64,000 nt of DNA from Tianweitania sp. UT-5YL-CI-8 (GTDB taxonomy: Bacteria > Pseudomonadota > Alphaproteobacteria > Rhizobiales > Rhizobiaceae): contig NZ_JASCRR010000006.1 in NCBI RefSeq assembly GCF_030010215.1, positions 124,001 to 188,000 on the forward strand, read 5' to 3'. Positions 52,500 to 62,637 of this stretch are shown here, in pieces; the stretch's first letter is position 1; each line of letters opens with the position of its first letter. The notes under the pieces are model-generated. The model did not search any database and was not told the origin of the DNA. It saw only the letters and a program-made list of their open reading frames with translations. A program made the translations under genes and the position numbers.

Positions 52500-52833
52500 T
52501 GCCTCATCCCCAACCCGATCCTCAATTTAAGCGCGAATTTCTGAAATATACAACTATAAAGTGAATACCGCTTTTAGGTACACGCGCAGGAAGCATCGAA
52601 CCCAATCAACATTCCGGACCGGCCAGTATTGGTTGCTGGAGATAAGGCATCCTAAAGACCTACTTCGCAGTTCGAAAAAGCCCGGCCAAGCATCTGGCGC
52701 GGGGTCCTGGTCTCCGCTACTGTTTGTCAGCTTCGCAAGTGCCTGAACTACAAGTGTCGCGTTGGTTCCGCTGGTTCCGTGGTGTATTTCTGGCCACGCC
52801 CCACCGGAGGCTTCATGCTTTCTGGGGGATCAC
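52500..52833. other. intergenic region between divergent accessory and core genes
   Basis: A 334-bp region of mixed composition with no convincing gene. It must hold the promoter of the small secreted protein on one strand and of the DUF4126 gene on the other. The only longer frame (52561-52746) has no ribosome binding site or family. No repeat or hairpin of note was seen. Confidence 0.4.
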
Positions 52834-53295
52834 ATGCTTTATGTTCTTGCTCTCATCATCGGCATCGTCGCCGGCCTCAGGGCGATGACCGCACCCGCCG
52901 CCATCGCCTGGGCGGCGTGGCTCGGCTGGCTGCCGCTCGGCGACACATGGGCCTGGTTCATGGGCCATTGGATCGCGGTGGCGATCTTCACCATCGCCGC
53001 CATTGCCGAACTCGTCACCGACCAGTTGCCGTCCACGCCGAGCCGCAAGGTACCGCAGCAATTCGGTGCGCGCCTCGTTACGGGTGCGCTGAGCGGCGCT
53101 TGCATCGGCGCGGTCGCCGGCGCCACGGTGGGCGGGCTGATAGCCGGCGTCATCGGCGCTGTCATCGGCACGTATGGCGGCGCGGAAATGCGCGGCAAGC
53201 TTGCGAAATCCTTCGGCAAAGACCTGCCCGCCGCCATCATTGAGGACGTGGTGGCCATCGTCGTTGCCGCCCTGGTCGTCAGCGCTGTGCTATGA
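52834..53295 (+). CDS. DUF4126-type membrane protein
   Basis: A 153-residue integral membrane protein with about four helices, glycine- and alanine-rich (LALIIGIVAGLRAMTAPAAIAWAAWLGWL; LVTGALSGACIGAVAGATVGGLIAGVIGAVIGTYGG), matching DUF4126. GGGGGA precedes the ATG; a longer frame from 52762 is unlikely. Its stop overlaps the following oxidoreductase start (ATGA), so the two are coupled. Function unknown; the partner suggests redox or detoxification. Confidence 0.85.
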   Translation: MLYVLALIIGIVAGLRAMTAPAAIAWAAWLGWLPLGDTWAWFMGHWIAVAIFTIAAIAELVTDQLPSTPSRKVPQQFGARLVTGALSGACIGAVAGATVGGLIAGVIGAVIGTYGGAEMRGKLAKSFGKDLPAAIIEDVVAIVVAALVVSAVL

Positions 53296-54668
53296 GTCGG
53301 CATTTCGACGCCATCATCATCGGCGGCGGCCAGGCCGGACCATCGCTCGCCGGCAGGCTGACGCAGGCCGGCCAGACGGTCGCTCTGATCGAACGCAAGC
53401 ATCTCGGCGGCACCTGTGTGAACACCGGCTGCAAACCGACCAAGACCATGGTCGCCAGCGCCTACGCCGCCCATCTCGCACGAACCGGAGCCCGCTACGG
53501 CGTCGAAATCGGCGGGCCGGTGACCGTCGACGTGAAGGCGGTCAAGGCGCGCAAGGACAAGGTCACGCTGGAGTCCCGCAAAGGCCTCGACGACTGGGTT
53601 GCCGGCATGAAGGGCTGCACGCTGTTTCGCGGCCATGCCCGCTTTATCTCCCCGCACGAGGTCGATGTCGACGGCGATACGCTCTCAGCCGACAAAATCT
53701 TCCTCAATGTCGGGGGCCGCGCCAACATCCCCGACATGCCCGGCATCGGCGAGATCAGCTATCTCACCAATGTCTCGATGATGGAGCTCGACGTGTTGCC
53801 ACGGCATCTCGTAGTCGTCGGCGGCAGCTATATCGGGCTGGAATTCGCACAGATGTTCAAGCGCTTCGGCAGCCAGGTCACCATCGTGGAGAAAGGTCCG
53901 CGCCTGGTCGGACGCGAAGACGAGGACGTGTCGGACGCCATTCGCGGCATCCTCGAAAACGAAGGCATCGGCCTCCGGCTCAAGGCCGAATGCATCAGCT
54001 TCGCGCCGCATGCCGACGGTGTAGCGGTGGGCGTGGATTGCGACGAAGGCGACCGAACGGTTGTCGGCTCGCATGTTTTGCTCGCCATCGGACGCACGCC
54101 CAACACCGACGATCTCGGTCTGGAGGCCGCCGGCGTCGCCACCGACAAGCGCGGCTATGTCGTGGTCGACGACCAGCTGCGCACCAGCGTCCCGCATATC
54201 TGGGCGATGGGCGATTGCAACGGTAAAGGCGCCTTCACCCACACCGCCTATAATGATTTCGAGATCGTCGCCGCCAATCTGCTTGATGACGATCCGCGTA
54301 AGGTCAGCGACCGGCTGCCCGCCTATGCTCTCTACATCGATCCGCCGCTCGGCCGTTGCGGCATGAGCGAAGCAGAAGCCAGGTCAAGCGGCCGCAACAT
54401 TCTCGTCGGAACGCGCCCGATGACCAAAGTCGGCCGCGCCGTGGAAAAGGGCGAAACGCAGGGCTTCATGAAGATTGTCGCCGACGCGGACACGAAGCAA
54501 ATCCTCGGCGCCGCGATACTCGGAACGACAGGCGACGAAGCCGTCCACGGCATACTCGACCTGATGTATGCCAAGGCGCCCTACACCGTGCTGCAACGCG
54601 CCGTTCACATTCACCCCACCGTCTCGGAACTGCTACCCACCGTCGTGGCGGAGATGAAGCCGGTCTGA
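53292..54668 (+). CDS. FAD-dependent pyridine nucleotide-disulfide oxidoreductase
   Basis: A 458-residue class I flavin disulfide reductase. FAD-binding GGGQAGPSLAG is at about 12-22, the redox-active pair is in GGTCVNTGCKPTKTM (about 39-53), NAD(P)-binding GGSYIGLEFAQMF near 176-188, and the dimerisation domain ends LPTVVAEMKPV. It resembles mercuric reductase and dihydrolipoamide dehydrogenase, but lacks the N-terminal metal-binding domain and the C-terminal Cys pair of MerA, so mercury reduction is not supported. ATGA overlap with the DUF4126 gene. Confidence 0.92.
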   Translation: MSRHFDAIIIGGGQAGPSLAGRLTQAGQTVALIERKHLGGTCVNTGCKPTKTMVASAYAAHLARTGARYGVEIGGPVTVDVKAVKARKDKVTLESRKGLDDWVAGMKGCTLFRGHARFISPHEVDVDGDTLSADKIFLNVGGRANIPDMPGIGEISYLTNVSMMELDVLPRHLVVVGGSYIGLEFAQMFKRFGSQVTIVEKGPRLVGREDEDVSDAIRGILENEGIGLRLKAECISFAPHADGVAVGVDCDEGDRTVVGSHVLLAIGRTPNTDDLGLEAAGVATDKRGYVVVDDQLRTSVPHIWAMGDCNGKGAFTHTAYNDFEIVAANLLDDDPRKVSDRLPAYALYIDPPLGRCGMSEAEARSSGRNILVGTRPMTKVGRAVEKGETQGFMKIVADADTKQILGAAILGTTGDEAVHGILDLMYAKAPYTVLQRAVHIHPTVSELLPTVVAEMKPV

Positions 54669-54678
54669 AATCTGGCAG

Positions 54679-55842
54679 CTATGCGTCGCCGGCATCAACA
54701 GAGACCAAAGGCATTCGTGTCTTGACGCTGGATGCGCTGGCGAGCAGGGCGACGAGTTCCGCCTGCCGGTGGACACCGGTCTTGGCAAACACACGGTCGA
54801 GATAGGTACGTGCCGTCTTGATGGTTATGCCGCCTGCCGTCGCCGCATCGACAAGCGACTTCCCTTCGGCAAGGGCCGCTGCCAGTTTGGCTTCCGCAGG
54901 CGAAAGGTCGAACAAACAATGAAGAACGCCCGGCGGCAGCCGAGCATTCCGGCTGTCGAGAGCCGAGACCACGATCAGCGTTTGACCGCCGAAGAGAATG
55001 TCGTGCACAGCCCCTGCCACCGGTAGGATATGCACCACGACCGGTGGCTCGCCGTTTCGTGAGCGTATCGGGATCGATCCGACGCTTGAGACGCCTTGGT
55101 GCCGCTGCTCGGCAAGCGCGGCCTGAAATTGCAGGTCGACGGACGGATCGACCATCGACAGCCGTCCGAAGGCGGCAGGCCGCAACACCGAGGAGACATC
55201 CTCGAAGGATAGGTTGGTCGCGAGAACCCTTCCATCGGCGCCAATCACGGCGGAAGGCATGCCAACGGCCTCCAGCGCCGAGATCGCTGCCTGCGCCCGC
55301 TCCAGCCTTAAACGGGCCGCGATCATCCCGGCTTTTGCCAGATGCGGTCGAAAACCGTTGAGCACGGCGACATTGTCCTCGGAATGCGGCCCCTGATTGA
55401 GCCATCGCTCGGCCGAAAAGCCGATCATCTCGCCTGTCGGCAGCGGCACCAGCGTTTGCGCCTGCCAGCCCACGCCCACGGACCGCAGCGCGCGCTCCAC
55501 ATTGTCGCGCGCGATCTGCTCTTCGCTCAGGTAGTCGTTGACCCGGACGAAGCCGAAATTCATGTCCAGCGGGGGTGATTTGGCGCGCTCATTGTCCTTC
55601 CAGTCGTCGCCGCCGGAAAACCGCTCGAAGGCTTCCCGCGTCAGCGCCGTCGTGATGGCGCGCGGCGGGCCTTCAGGAGTGAACAACAACAATGCGCCCG
55701 AGGCGGCACCGGCCCGCGCATTCACCGCCTCAAGCACCGAAGGCCAAAGTTCGGGGATGAAGGTGGCTTCGTAGATCAATCCGACGACATCGGTCTCGGT
55801 ATCGACACCGCGAAATGTGCTTTGCCGCTCAAGACCGTCCAT
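54679..55842 (-). CDS. LuxR-type transcriptional regulator
   Basis: A 387-residue protein. The C-terminal LuxR helix-turn-helix is at about 310-370 (LSPAEAKLAAALAEGKSLVDAATAGGITIKTARTYLDRVFAKTGVHRQAELVALL). The N-terminal region has a PAS-like part (AVIGADGRVLATNLSFEDVSSVL). The ATG at 55842 has AAGGA 8 bases upstream; a longer reading to 55983 is less likely. It precedes a DASS-type anion transporter on the same strand by 175 bp, which may be a target. Signal unknown. Confidence 0.85.
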   Translation of the reverse strand: MDGLERQSTFRGVDTETDVVGLIYEATFIPELWPSVLEAVNARAGAASGALLLFTPEGPPRAITTALTREAFERFSGGDDWKDNERAKSPPLDMNFGFVRVNDYLSEEQIARDNVERALRSVGVGWQAQTLVPLPTGEMIGFSAERWLNQGPHSEDNVAVLNGFRPHLAKAGMIAARLRLERAQAAISALEAVGMPSAVIGADGRVLATNLSFEDVSSVLRPAAFGRLSMVDPSVDLQFQAALAEQRHQGVSSVGSIPIRSRNGEPPVVVHILPVAGAVHDILFGGQTLIVVSALDSRNARLPPGVLHCLFDLSPAEAKLAAALAEGKSLVDAATAGGITIKTARTYLDRVFAKTGVHRQAELVALLASASSVKTRMPLVSVDAGDA

Positions 55843-56017
55843 TGGAGCATTCCTTGGCTGCAATCCGTCGATCGCAGAATTTAAGACGGTGATCGTTTGT
55901 TCGAGATTAGTCGAACACAAACAGCGCAGGCAAGTCGAAAGCAGCGCGCTTGAGCTGGCGCGCAGAGGTAGACTTTCTGGCAAGATTTTCGGTTTGTTGC
56001 TGGCGTATTTAGCCTTG

Positions 56018-57787
56018 TTACTGCACCGGCCAGACGATCATCAGCATGGGCACCGCAACCAGGATCACCAGGATCGACAGCGGCAGGCCGAGCCGCGAAT
56101 AATCGCCGAAGCGATAGCCTCCCGGCCCCATCACCAGCGTGTTGCACTGATGGCCGATGGGCGTGAGAAAATCGCAGCCCGCGCCGATAGCCACGGCCAT
56201 CAGGAACGCCTCCGGACGATAGCCGAGCTGTCCGGCAAAGGTGGCTGCGATCGGCGCCATGACCAGCACGGTGGCAGCGTTGTTGAGAAACGGCGTCACC
56301 GCCATCGCCGCCACCAGAATCAGCGCCAAAGCGCCCCAGGCCGGCAGCGACATCGCGATATGCGACAGCCCCGCCCCCATCAACTCGGTCGCCCCGCTCG
56401 TCCGCAGCGAGTCGCTGACGGGGATGAGCGCCGCCAGCATGACGAGGATCGGCCCGTCGAGCGCGTCATAGACCTCGCGCAGCGGTATCGCCTTGAACGC
56501 AACCACCAACACGGCGGCGGCGAAGAACGCCACCGGCACCGGCAGCAGGCCCACCGCCGTCACCGCCATGGCGGCCAGAAGAATGCCCAGAGGCACGATG
56601 CCCTTGCGCACGCTGCCCATCAGGATGGGCCGTTCGGCCAGCGGCAGGCAGCCGAAATCGCGCAGCATTTCGGGAATGCGCGCCCGGCTCGCCTGCAGCA
56701 CCAGCACGTCGCCCATCCTCAGCGTGACATTGCCCAGGCGTTGCTCGATCCGCGCCCCCTTGCGGCTGACCGCAAGCAGGTTGACCTCGTGGCGCTCGAA
56801 CAGCGACAGTTGCTTGGCGGAGAGGCCGATCAGACTGGAGTTTTCGCCGATGACAACCTCGATGGCTTCGGCATCGCTTGCCTTGCCGCCGAGATCGCGC
56901 TCGCCGGTCAGCGACAGCTTGGCTTGCGAGGCAAGCCGGTCGATGGCGTCCGCATCGCCCTGCAACAGCAAAACGTCGCCTTCCTTCAGGGCCGAGTCCG
57001 GCAAAGGCGTGATGCGCACACCGCCCTTCCGCAGGATCGATGAAATGCGCGCAGCACCCTCCGCCATCTTCAACAGATCGGAAACCGGCTTGCCCAACAC
57101 CGCCGAGCCCTTGGTCACCTCCGCTTCGGCGACGTAGTCGGACAGTTCAAGCGCATCGTGCAGCGATCCGCTCTCGCGTTGCCGGATCGGCACCAGCCAA
57201 TAGAAGAAGACGAGAAAGATGACGCCAACCACGGCCAAGCTTGCACCCACCGGCGTAAAATCGAACATGGTGAAGGATTGGCCCGTAATTTCTTCCCGCA
57301 CGCGGGAGACGATCACGTTGGGCGACGTGCCGATCTGCGTCATCAACCCGCCCAGCAGCGAGCCGAAGGCCATCGGCATCAGGAACAGCGAGGGCGACAC
57401 GTTCGAGCGCTTGGCAAACTGGAAGGCGATGGGGATCATGATCGCCAGCGCGCCGATGTTCTTGACCACGGCCGAAAGCAAGGTGACGATCAGCACCAGC
57501 AGCATCAGTTTCATGCGGATCGATTTCAGCGGCGGCACATAGCGCTGGATCAGCACTTCCATGATGCCGGAGCGGGCCACCGCAGCACTGACCAGCAGCG
57601 CGCTGCCGACGATGATCACGATGTCGTCGCTGAACCCGCTGAAAGCCTGGTCGAAGGGAACCGCGCCCAGGCCGACTGCTGCCAGCAACGCGAGAGCCGC
57701 TACCAGATCATACCGCAGCCGCCCCCAGAGAAAGGTCATCATCATCGCGACGATGATGGCCACGGCGACGATCTGCTGCGCTGTCAT
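56018..57787 (-). CDS. DASS/SLC13-family anion transporter with two RCK-C domains
   Basis: A 589-residue membrane protein. Two groups of transmembrane helices with SLC13 motifs (NNAATVLVMAPIAATFAGQLGYRPE; AFLMAVAIGAGCDFLTPIGHQCNTLVMGPGGY) flank a central cytoplasmic part of two TrkA-C domains (about 200-375; VLGKPVSDLLKMAEGAARISSILRKGG and SSLIGLSAKQLSLFERHEVNLLAVSRKG). Such carriers move sulfate, phosphate-like or dicarboxylate anions with cations. The start is ATG 57787; a reading to 57832 is less likely. Substrate not determined. Confidence 0.92.
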   Translation of the reverse strand: MTAQQIVAVAIIVAMMMTFLWGRLRYDLVAALALLAAVGLGAVPFDQAFSGFSDDIVIIVGSALLVSAAVARSGIMEVLIQRYVPPLKSIRMKLMLLVLIVTLLSAVVKNIGALAIMIPIAFQFAKRSNVSPSLFLMPMAFGSLLGGLMTQIGTSPNVIVSRVREEITGQSFTMFDFTPVGASLAVVGVIFLVFFYWLVPIRQRESGSLHDALELSDYVAEAEVTKGSAVLGKPVSDLLKMAEGAARISSILRKGGVRITPLPDSALKEGDVLLLQGDADAIDRLASQAKLSLTGERDLGGKASDAEAIEVVIGENSSLIGLSAKQLSLFERHEVNLLAVSRKGARIEQRLGNVTLRMGDVLVLQASRARIPEMLRDFGCLPLAERPILMGSVRKGIVPLGILLAAMAVTAVGLLPVPVAFFAAAVLVVAFKAIPLREVYDALDGPILVMLAALIPVSDSLRTSGATELMGAGLSHIAMSLPAWGALALILVAAMAVTPFLNNAATVLVMAPIAATFAGQLGYRPEAFLMAVAIGAGCDFLTPIGHQCNTLVMGPGGYRFGDYSRLGLPLSILVILVAVPMLMIVWPVQ

Positions 57788-58048
57788 ACAAGAAGTGCTT
57801 TCCGAAGGGACGTGATGCAAGAACGCCGCCACCGCAACTTCGTTTCACGGCAGCGCAATTTTACAGATGAGTTTTTCCGAAACGCGGCGCAAGCCGAAAT
57901 CAACGTCTCAAGACCGATCCTTCTTGACGCGGCCTTGCATGGCAGCCATGACGCCGATGCAAAGCTGCAATGCAAGGACATCGATTGCGCGCAGCGCGGC
58001 GTGGGCGCATGAAGCGATTCAATCGTTTTATGCTTCGGTTCCCCGCAC

Positions 58049-59227
58049 ATGCCGCTGCCCATCTTCGCTCTTGCCGTCGCATCCTTTTGCATCGGCACCA
58101 CCGAATTCGTCATCATGGGCCTGCTGCCGGAAGTGGCCGCGGATCTGGGTGTGTCTATCCCCGACGCGGGACTGCTGGTCACGGGCTATGCGCTCGGCGT
58201 CGTCATCGGCGCTCCCCTCATCGCTATCTTTACCGCGAGCCTGCCACGTAAAGCCGTCCTGATCGGCCTTGCCGCGCTCTTCGTCGTCGGCAATGTCTTG
58301 TGCGCGGTGGCGCCGAACTATTGGCTCCTGATGGGCGCCCGCGTCTTCACTGCCTTCGGTCATGGCGCGTTTTTCGGCCTCGGCGCCGTGGTGGCCGCGA
58401 GCCTCGTGCCGCGCAACAAACGCGCCAGCGCCGTGGCGCTGATCTTTGCAGGACTGACGCTCGCAAACATTCTCGGCGTGCCCGGCGGCACGGCTTTGGG
58501 CGAACGCTTCGGCTGGCGCATGACCTTCTGGGCCGTGGCGGTGATCGGCCTGATTTCGGTCGCCGCCATCGCCGCCCTCGTGCCTTCCAACGTGGCGCCG
58601 CCCAGCGGCGGCGGCCTCAGGAGCGAAGTGCGCGTTCTCGGCAAGCTGCAGGTCTGGCTCGCCATGCTGATCTCGATGCTGGCCTCCGCTAGCCTGTTTT
58701 CGGTCTTCACCTACATCAAGCCGATGCTCACCGACGTGACGGGCGTTGCCGTCGACAACGTCACCTACATCCTGCTGCTCTTCGGTGGCGGCATGACCGT
58801 CGGCAATCTGGTCGGCGGGCGTTTAGCCGACTGGAAGCTGATGCCGACAGCCATCGGCGCTCTCGTCATGGTCGCGGTTACGCAGCTTGCACTGTCGCAT
58901 TTCGGCGCCGATCCCGCGATCACCGTCACCCTCATCGTGCTGTGGGGCGTGCTGTCCTTCCTCATCGCACCGCCGCTGCAGATGCGGGTGATGGAAACAG
59001 CCCATGAGGCGCCCAACCTCGCCTCTACCCTCAACCAGGGCGCCTTCAACATGGGCAATGCGGCGGGCGCCTGGATCGGCGGCGTGGCCATCGCCCAAGG
59101 CATCGGCTATGGCGAACTGCCGCTGGTCGGAGCCGGGCTTGCACTGGCTGGAGCTGCGCTCGGCCTGATCTCCCACATGATGGACGGACGTCTGCCACGC
59201 GCCGAACCCGCCCACGAATTGCCGTGA
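58049..59227 (+). CDS. MFS exporter, DHA1 family
   Basis: A 392-residue protein with 12 predicted helices and DHA1 motifs: GTTEFVIMGLLPEVAADLGVS at the N-terminus, the motif-A loop region (TASLPRKAVLIGLA), and GLTLANILGVPGGTALGERFGWRMTFW, the drug-efflux motif C. It resembles AraJ/YdhP-type sugar or drug exporters. The gene stands alone, divergent from the DASS transporter. No adjacent regulator. The substrate is unknown. Confidence 0.9.
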   Translation: MPLPIFALAVASFCIGTTEFVIMGLLPEVAADLGVSIPDAGLLVTGYALGVVIGAPLIAIFTASLPRKAVLIGLAALFVVGNVLCAVAPNYWLLMGARVFTAFGHGAFFGLGAVVAASLVPRNKRASAVALIFAGLTLANILGVPGGTALGERFGWRMTFWAVAVIGLISVAAIAALVPSNVAPPSGGGLRSEVRVLGKLQVWLAMLISMLASASLFSVFTYIKPMLTDVTGVAVDNVTYILLLFGGGMTVGNLVGGRLADWKLMPTAIGALVMVAVTQLALSHFGADPAITVTLIVLWGVLSFLIAPPLQMRVMETAHEAPNLASTLNQGAFNMGNAAGAWIGGVAIAQGIGYGELPLVGAGLALAGAALGLISHMMDGRLPRAEPAHELP

Positions 59228-59273
59228 GCGGAATCCAGTTGCGTGCTACCCACTTCGCGGCTATTGAAAATCG

Positions 59274-59318
59274 ATGAACATGGCTTCGAACATCGGCAAT
59301 TGGTGGTGGGCTCGCTGA
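59274..59318 (+). CDS. trpL: trp leader peptide
   Basis: Fourteen codons, MNMASNIGNWWWAR, with three consecutive Trp codons at 59301-59309. It precedes trpE(G) by 117 bp and is followed by an attenuator hairpin. Stalling at the Trp codons when tryptophan is scarce should favour an antiterminator. The design matches the known leader peptide of rhizobial trpE(G), which also ends in WWWAR. A second Met codon at 59280 could be the actual start. Confidence 0.92.
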   Translation: MNMASNIGNWWWAR

Positions 59319-59355
59319 CGGCGGCCTGTTGAAGCGCGTGCGCGTGGAAAATGTG

Positions 59356-59392
59356 ATGGCCGCAACGGAATATCCGGGCGGCCATTTGTTTT
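59356..59392 (+). promoter_or_regulatory. trp attenuator terminator
   Basis: ATGGCCGC (59356-59363) and GCGGCCAT (59378-59385) form a perfect 8-bp stem around a 14-base loop, followed by TTGTTTT. It lies 37 bp after the leader stop and about 44 bp before the gene. Its upstream arm can pair with GGCGGCC near 59320-59326, a likely antiterminator partner. Confidence 0.88.
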
Positions 59393-59435
59393 ATGCGCGA
59401 TCCGGACCCTCCTGCGGCGTGAGATGGAGACGGCA

Positions 59436-61625
59436 ATGACGGTGGAAGTTCTGGAAGACGGCGCCGAACGGTTCGTGACCGAAGGCGGCGTGACGATCAC
59501 CCGCACGCGGCACGAAACCACCTATCCAGGTGCGATCGAGACCTATGTCGACGGGCTGAATTCGCGGCGCGGCGCGGTGTTCTCCTCCAACTACGAATAT
59601 CCCGGCCGCTACACGCGCTGGGACACCGCCATGATCGACCCGCCGCTGGTCATCTCCGCCCGCAACCGCCACATGCGCATCGAAGCGCTCAACCAGCGCG
59701 GCGAAGTCATGCTGCCCATCATCGCGCGCACCTTGCTGGCCGAAAAAGACATTGCGCTGACCCAGACCACCAAACGCCGCCTGGCGCTGGTCATTGCACA
59801 ACCGGACCGCGTCTTCACCGAGGAAGAGCGTTCGCGCATCCCTTCGGTCTTCACCGTGCTACGCGCCATCACCTCGCTGTTCAAGACTGCCAACGACAGT
59901 AATCTCGGCCTCTACGGCGCCTTCGGTTACGACCTCGCCTTCCAGTTCGACCCGGTCGAGCACAAGCTCGTCCGGGCCGAAAGCCAGCGCGACCTGGTGC
60001 TGTTCCTGCCCGACGAGATCCTCGTGGTCGACCACCACATGGCAAAAGCATGGACAGACCGCTACGACTATTCCGGCGACGGTTTCGACACAGCCGGCCT
60101 GCCTCGCGATGCGGTGGAAGAGCCCTTCAAGCCGTCCGACCGCATCCCTCCGCGCGGCGACCATGAGCCTGGCGAATATTCCAAGCTGGTCGAGCGCGCC
60201 AAGGAGAGCTTCCGGCGCGGCGACCTGTTCGAGGTCGTCCCCGGCCAGATGTTCTTCGAACGCTGCGAGACGGCCCCGTCGGAGATTTCGCGCCGGCTGA
60301 AGGCGACCAACCCCTCGCCCTATTCCTTCTTCATCAATCTCGGCGAAGGCGAGTTCCTCGTCGGCGCCTCGCCGGAAATGTTCGTCCGCGTCAACGGCCG
60401 CCGCGTCGAGACCTGCCCGATCTCGGGCACCATCAAGCGCGGCGAAGACGCCATTTCCGACAGCGAGCAGATCCTCAAGCTGCTCAATTCCAAGAAGGAC
60501 GAGTCCGAACTGACCATGTGCTCGGACGTCGACCGCAACGACAAGAGCCGCGTCTGCGAGCCCGGATCGGTGCGCGTCATCGGGCGTCGCCAGATCGAGA
60601 TGTATTCGCGCCTGATCCACACCGTCGATCACATCGAAGGCCGCCTGCGCGAAGGGATGGACGCGTTTGACGCGTTTCTCAGCCACGCCTGGGCCGTCAC
60701 GGTCACAGGCGCGCCCAAATTGTGGGCCATGCGCTTCATCGAAAACAACGAGAAGAGCCCGCGCGCTTGGTATGGTGGCGCGGTCGGCATGGTGCATTTC
60801 AACGGCGATCTCAACACCGGCCTGACCCTGCGCACCATCCGCATCAAGGATGGCATCGCAGAGGTCCGCGCAGGCGCCACCCTGCTCTACGATTCGGACC
60901 CGCAGGAAGAAGAAGCCGAAACCGAACTGAAGGCCTCCGCCATGATCTCAGCTGTTCGCGACGCCAAGGCCGGCAACGCCGCAAAGGACCAGCGTATCAG
61001 CGCCCGTGTCGGCGAAGGCGTCAACATCCTTCTTGTCGACCACGAAGACTCCTTCGTCCACACGCTTGCCAACTACTTCCGCCAGACCGGCGCCATCGTG
61101 TCGACGGTGCGCACGCCCGTCGCCGACGAGGTGTTCGACCGGCTCAAGCCTGATCTCGTCGTGCTCTCGCCCGGACCCGGCACGCCGAAGGACTTCGATT
61201 GCGCCGCCACCATCAAGAAGGCGCGCGCCCGCGACCTGCCAATCTTCGGCGTCTGCCTCGGCCTGCAGGCGCTTGCCGAAGCCTATGGCGGCGAACTCAG
61301 GCAGTTGCACATTCCCATGCACGGCAAGCCGTCGCGCATCCGCATCTCCAAGCCAGGTATTATCTTCTCGGGCCTGCCCAAGGAGGTCACCGTCGGCCGT
61401 TACCACTCGATCTTCGCCGATCCGGTGCGCCTGCCCGACGACTTCATCGTCACGGCGGAAACCGAGGACGGCGTGATCATGGCGTTCGAACACCGCAGGG
61501 AGCCGATCGCTGCCGTGCAGTTTCATCCCGAATCGATCATGACGCTGGGCCATGACGCCGGCATGCGGATGATCGAGAACGTCGTCGCGCATCTGCCGCG
61601 CAAGGCGCGTGAAAAGGCTGCCTGA
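59436..61625 (+). CDS. trpE(G): fused anthranilate synthase TrpE(G)
   Basis: A 729-residue fusion, as in Rhizobium/Sinorhizobium. The N-terminal TrpE part (about 1-500) has [51 protein letters not shown] and [16 protein letters not shown]. The C-terminal glutamine amidotransferase (about 525-729) has [19 protein letters not shown], catalytic Cys in [10 protein letters not shown], and the His-Glu pair in [13 protein letters not shown]. It makes anthranilate from chorismate and glutamine, the first step of tryptophan synthesis. GGAG lies 6 bases before ATG 59436; ATG 59424 is less likely. Controlled by trpL attenuation. Confidence 0.96.
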   Translation: MTVEVLEDGAERFVTEGGVTITRTRHETTYPGAIETYVDGLNSRRGAVFSSNYEYPGRYTRWDTAMIDPPLVISARNRHMRIEALNQRGEVMLPIIARTLLAEKDIALTQTTKRRLALVIAQPDRVFTEEERSRIPSVFTVLRAITSLFKTANDSNLGLYGAFGYDLAFQFDPVEHKLVRAESQRDLVLFLPDEILVVDHHMAKAWTDRYDYSGDGFDTAGLPRDAVEEPFKPSDRIPPRGDHEPGEYSKLVERAKESFRRGDLFEVVPGQMFFERCETAPSEISRRLKATNPSPYSFFINLGEGEFLVGASPEMFVRVNGRRVETCPISGTIKRGEDAISDSEQILKLLNSKKDESELTMCSDVDRNDKSRVCEPGSVRVIGRRQIEMYSRLIHTVDHIEGRLREGMDAFDAFLSHAWAVTVTGAPKLWAMRFIENNEKSPRAWYGGAVGMVHFNGDLNTGLTLRTIRIKDGIAEVRAGATLLYDSDPQEEEAETELKASAMISAVRDAKAGNAAKDQRISARVGEGVNILLVDHEDSFVHTLANYFRQTGAIVSTVRTPVADEVFDRLKPDLVVLSPGPGTPKDFDCAATIKKARARDLPIFGVCLGLQALAEAYGGELRQLHIPMHGKPSRIRISKPGIIFSGLPKEVTVGRYHSIFADPVRLPDDFIVTAETEDGVIMAFEHRREPIAAVQFHPESIMTLGHDAGMRMIENVVAHLPRKAREKAA

Positions 61626-61627
61626 TC

Positions 61628-62545
61628 TTGACGGCTGAGCAGTCCAAGCAGCGTGTCGCCAGGCTCGCCTTCTGGTCGATCTTTGTTGCCCTCGGGGTGA
61701 TGGGATTGAAGTTCGTCGCCTGGCGGCTCACCGGCTCCGTCGCGCTCTATTCAGACGCGATGGAATCGATCGTCAACGTCATCGCGTCGCTGGCCGCCTT
61801 CTGGGCTGTCCAGGTCAGCCACAAGCCCGCCGACAACGACCACCAGCACGGTCACCACAAGGCGGAGTATGTCTCCGCCGTGCTGGAAGGCGTTCTGATC
61901 GTCGTCGCCTCGATCCTGATCCTCAACGAGGTCTACCGGTCCTGGGGTGCACCTCTGTCGCTCGACCAGCCCTGGATGGGCCTTGGCGTCAACGCGGCCG
62001 CCGCCGGCGTGAACGCGTTCTGGGCCTTGCTGCTGATCCGCGTCGGCCGCGCGGCCCGTTCGCCCGCGCTTGTCGCCGACGGCAGGCACATCATGACCGA
62101 TGTCGTCACCTCGCTCGGCGTGCTGGCAGGTCTCGTCGGCGCCGTTCTGACCGGCTGGACGATCCTAGATCCAGCTCTCGCCGTCATCGTCGCACTCAAC
62201 ATCCTCTGGCAGGGCTGGCACGTCATCGGCTCGTCGGTCAACGGGCTGATGGATCGCGCCGTCGAGCCGGACGAGAATATGCGCATCCGCGACATTATCT
62301 CCGTCAACGCCAAGGGCGCGCTGGAGGTGCATGACCTCAAAACGCGCATCGCCGGCCGCGCCACCTTCATCGAATTTCATCTCGTAGTGGAAGCGGCGAT
62401 GAGCGTCGGCGAAAGTCACGTCATCTGCGACCGTATCGAGGACGCTCTGCGCTCGGAAATCCCTTCCGTCCGCGTCATCATCCATGTCGAGCCCGACGAC
62501 GAAGCGAAACTGCCCTTGGGGACGGCGGCCGTTCCGTTCGCCTGA
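61628..62545 (+). CDS. cation diffusion facilitator family metal exporter
   Basis: A 305-residue protein with six helices and metal-site motifs SDAMESIVN (helix 2) and DGRHIMTDV (helix 5), a His-rich loop (DNDHQHGHHKAEY) and a C-terminal cytoplasmic domain ending DDEAKLPLGT. CDF proteins export Zn, Fe, Mn or Co in exchange for protons. The start is TTG 61628, 2 bp after the trpE(G) stop, so it may be co-transcribed. The SD-x3-S pattern differs from the classic HxxxD zinc pair, so the metal is uncertain. Confidence 0.9.
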   Translation: MTAEQSKQRVARLAFWSIFVALGVMGLKFVAWRLTGSVALYSDAMESIVNVIASLAAFWAVQVSHKPADNDHQHGHHKAEYVSAVLEGVLIVVASILILNEVYRSWGAPLSLDQPWMGLGVNAAAAGVNAFWALLLIRVGRAARSPALVADGRHIMTDVVTSLGVLAGLVGAVLTGWTILDPALAVIVALNILWQGWHVIGSSVNGLMDRAVEPDENMRIRDIISVNAKGALEVHDLKTRIAGRATFIEFHLVVEAAMSVGESHVICDRIEDALRSEIPSVRVIIHVEPDDEAKLPLGTAAVPFA

Positions 62546-62637
62546 TTATCGCATCGCCGTTCCGGAACGTGTTTCGTTAAGCATTTTTTGCGGTTCACGC
62601 ATTGCCGCACGCTTCAGGCGGGATATGAAGGGGGCAC

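Noticed and set aside
52561-52746. 61-residue plus-strand open frame
   Set aside because: No ribosome binding site, no family, unusual composition.
55817-57043. 408-residue plus-strand frame opposite the DASS transporter
   Set aside because: Shadow frame, very rich in Arg/His/Gln.
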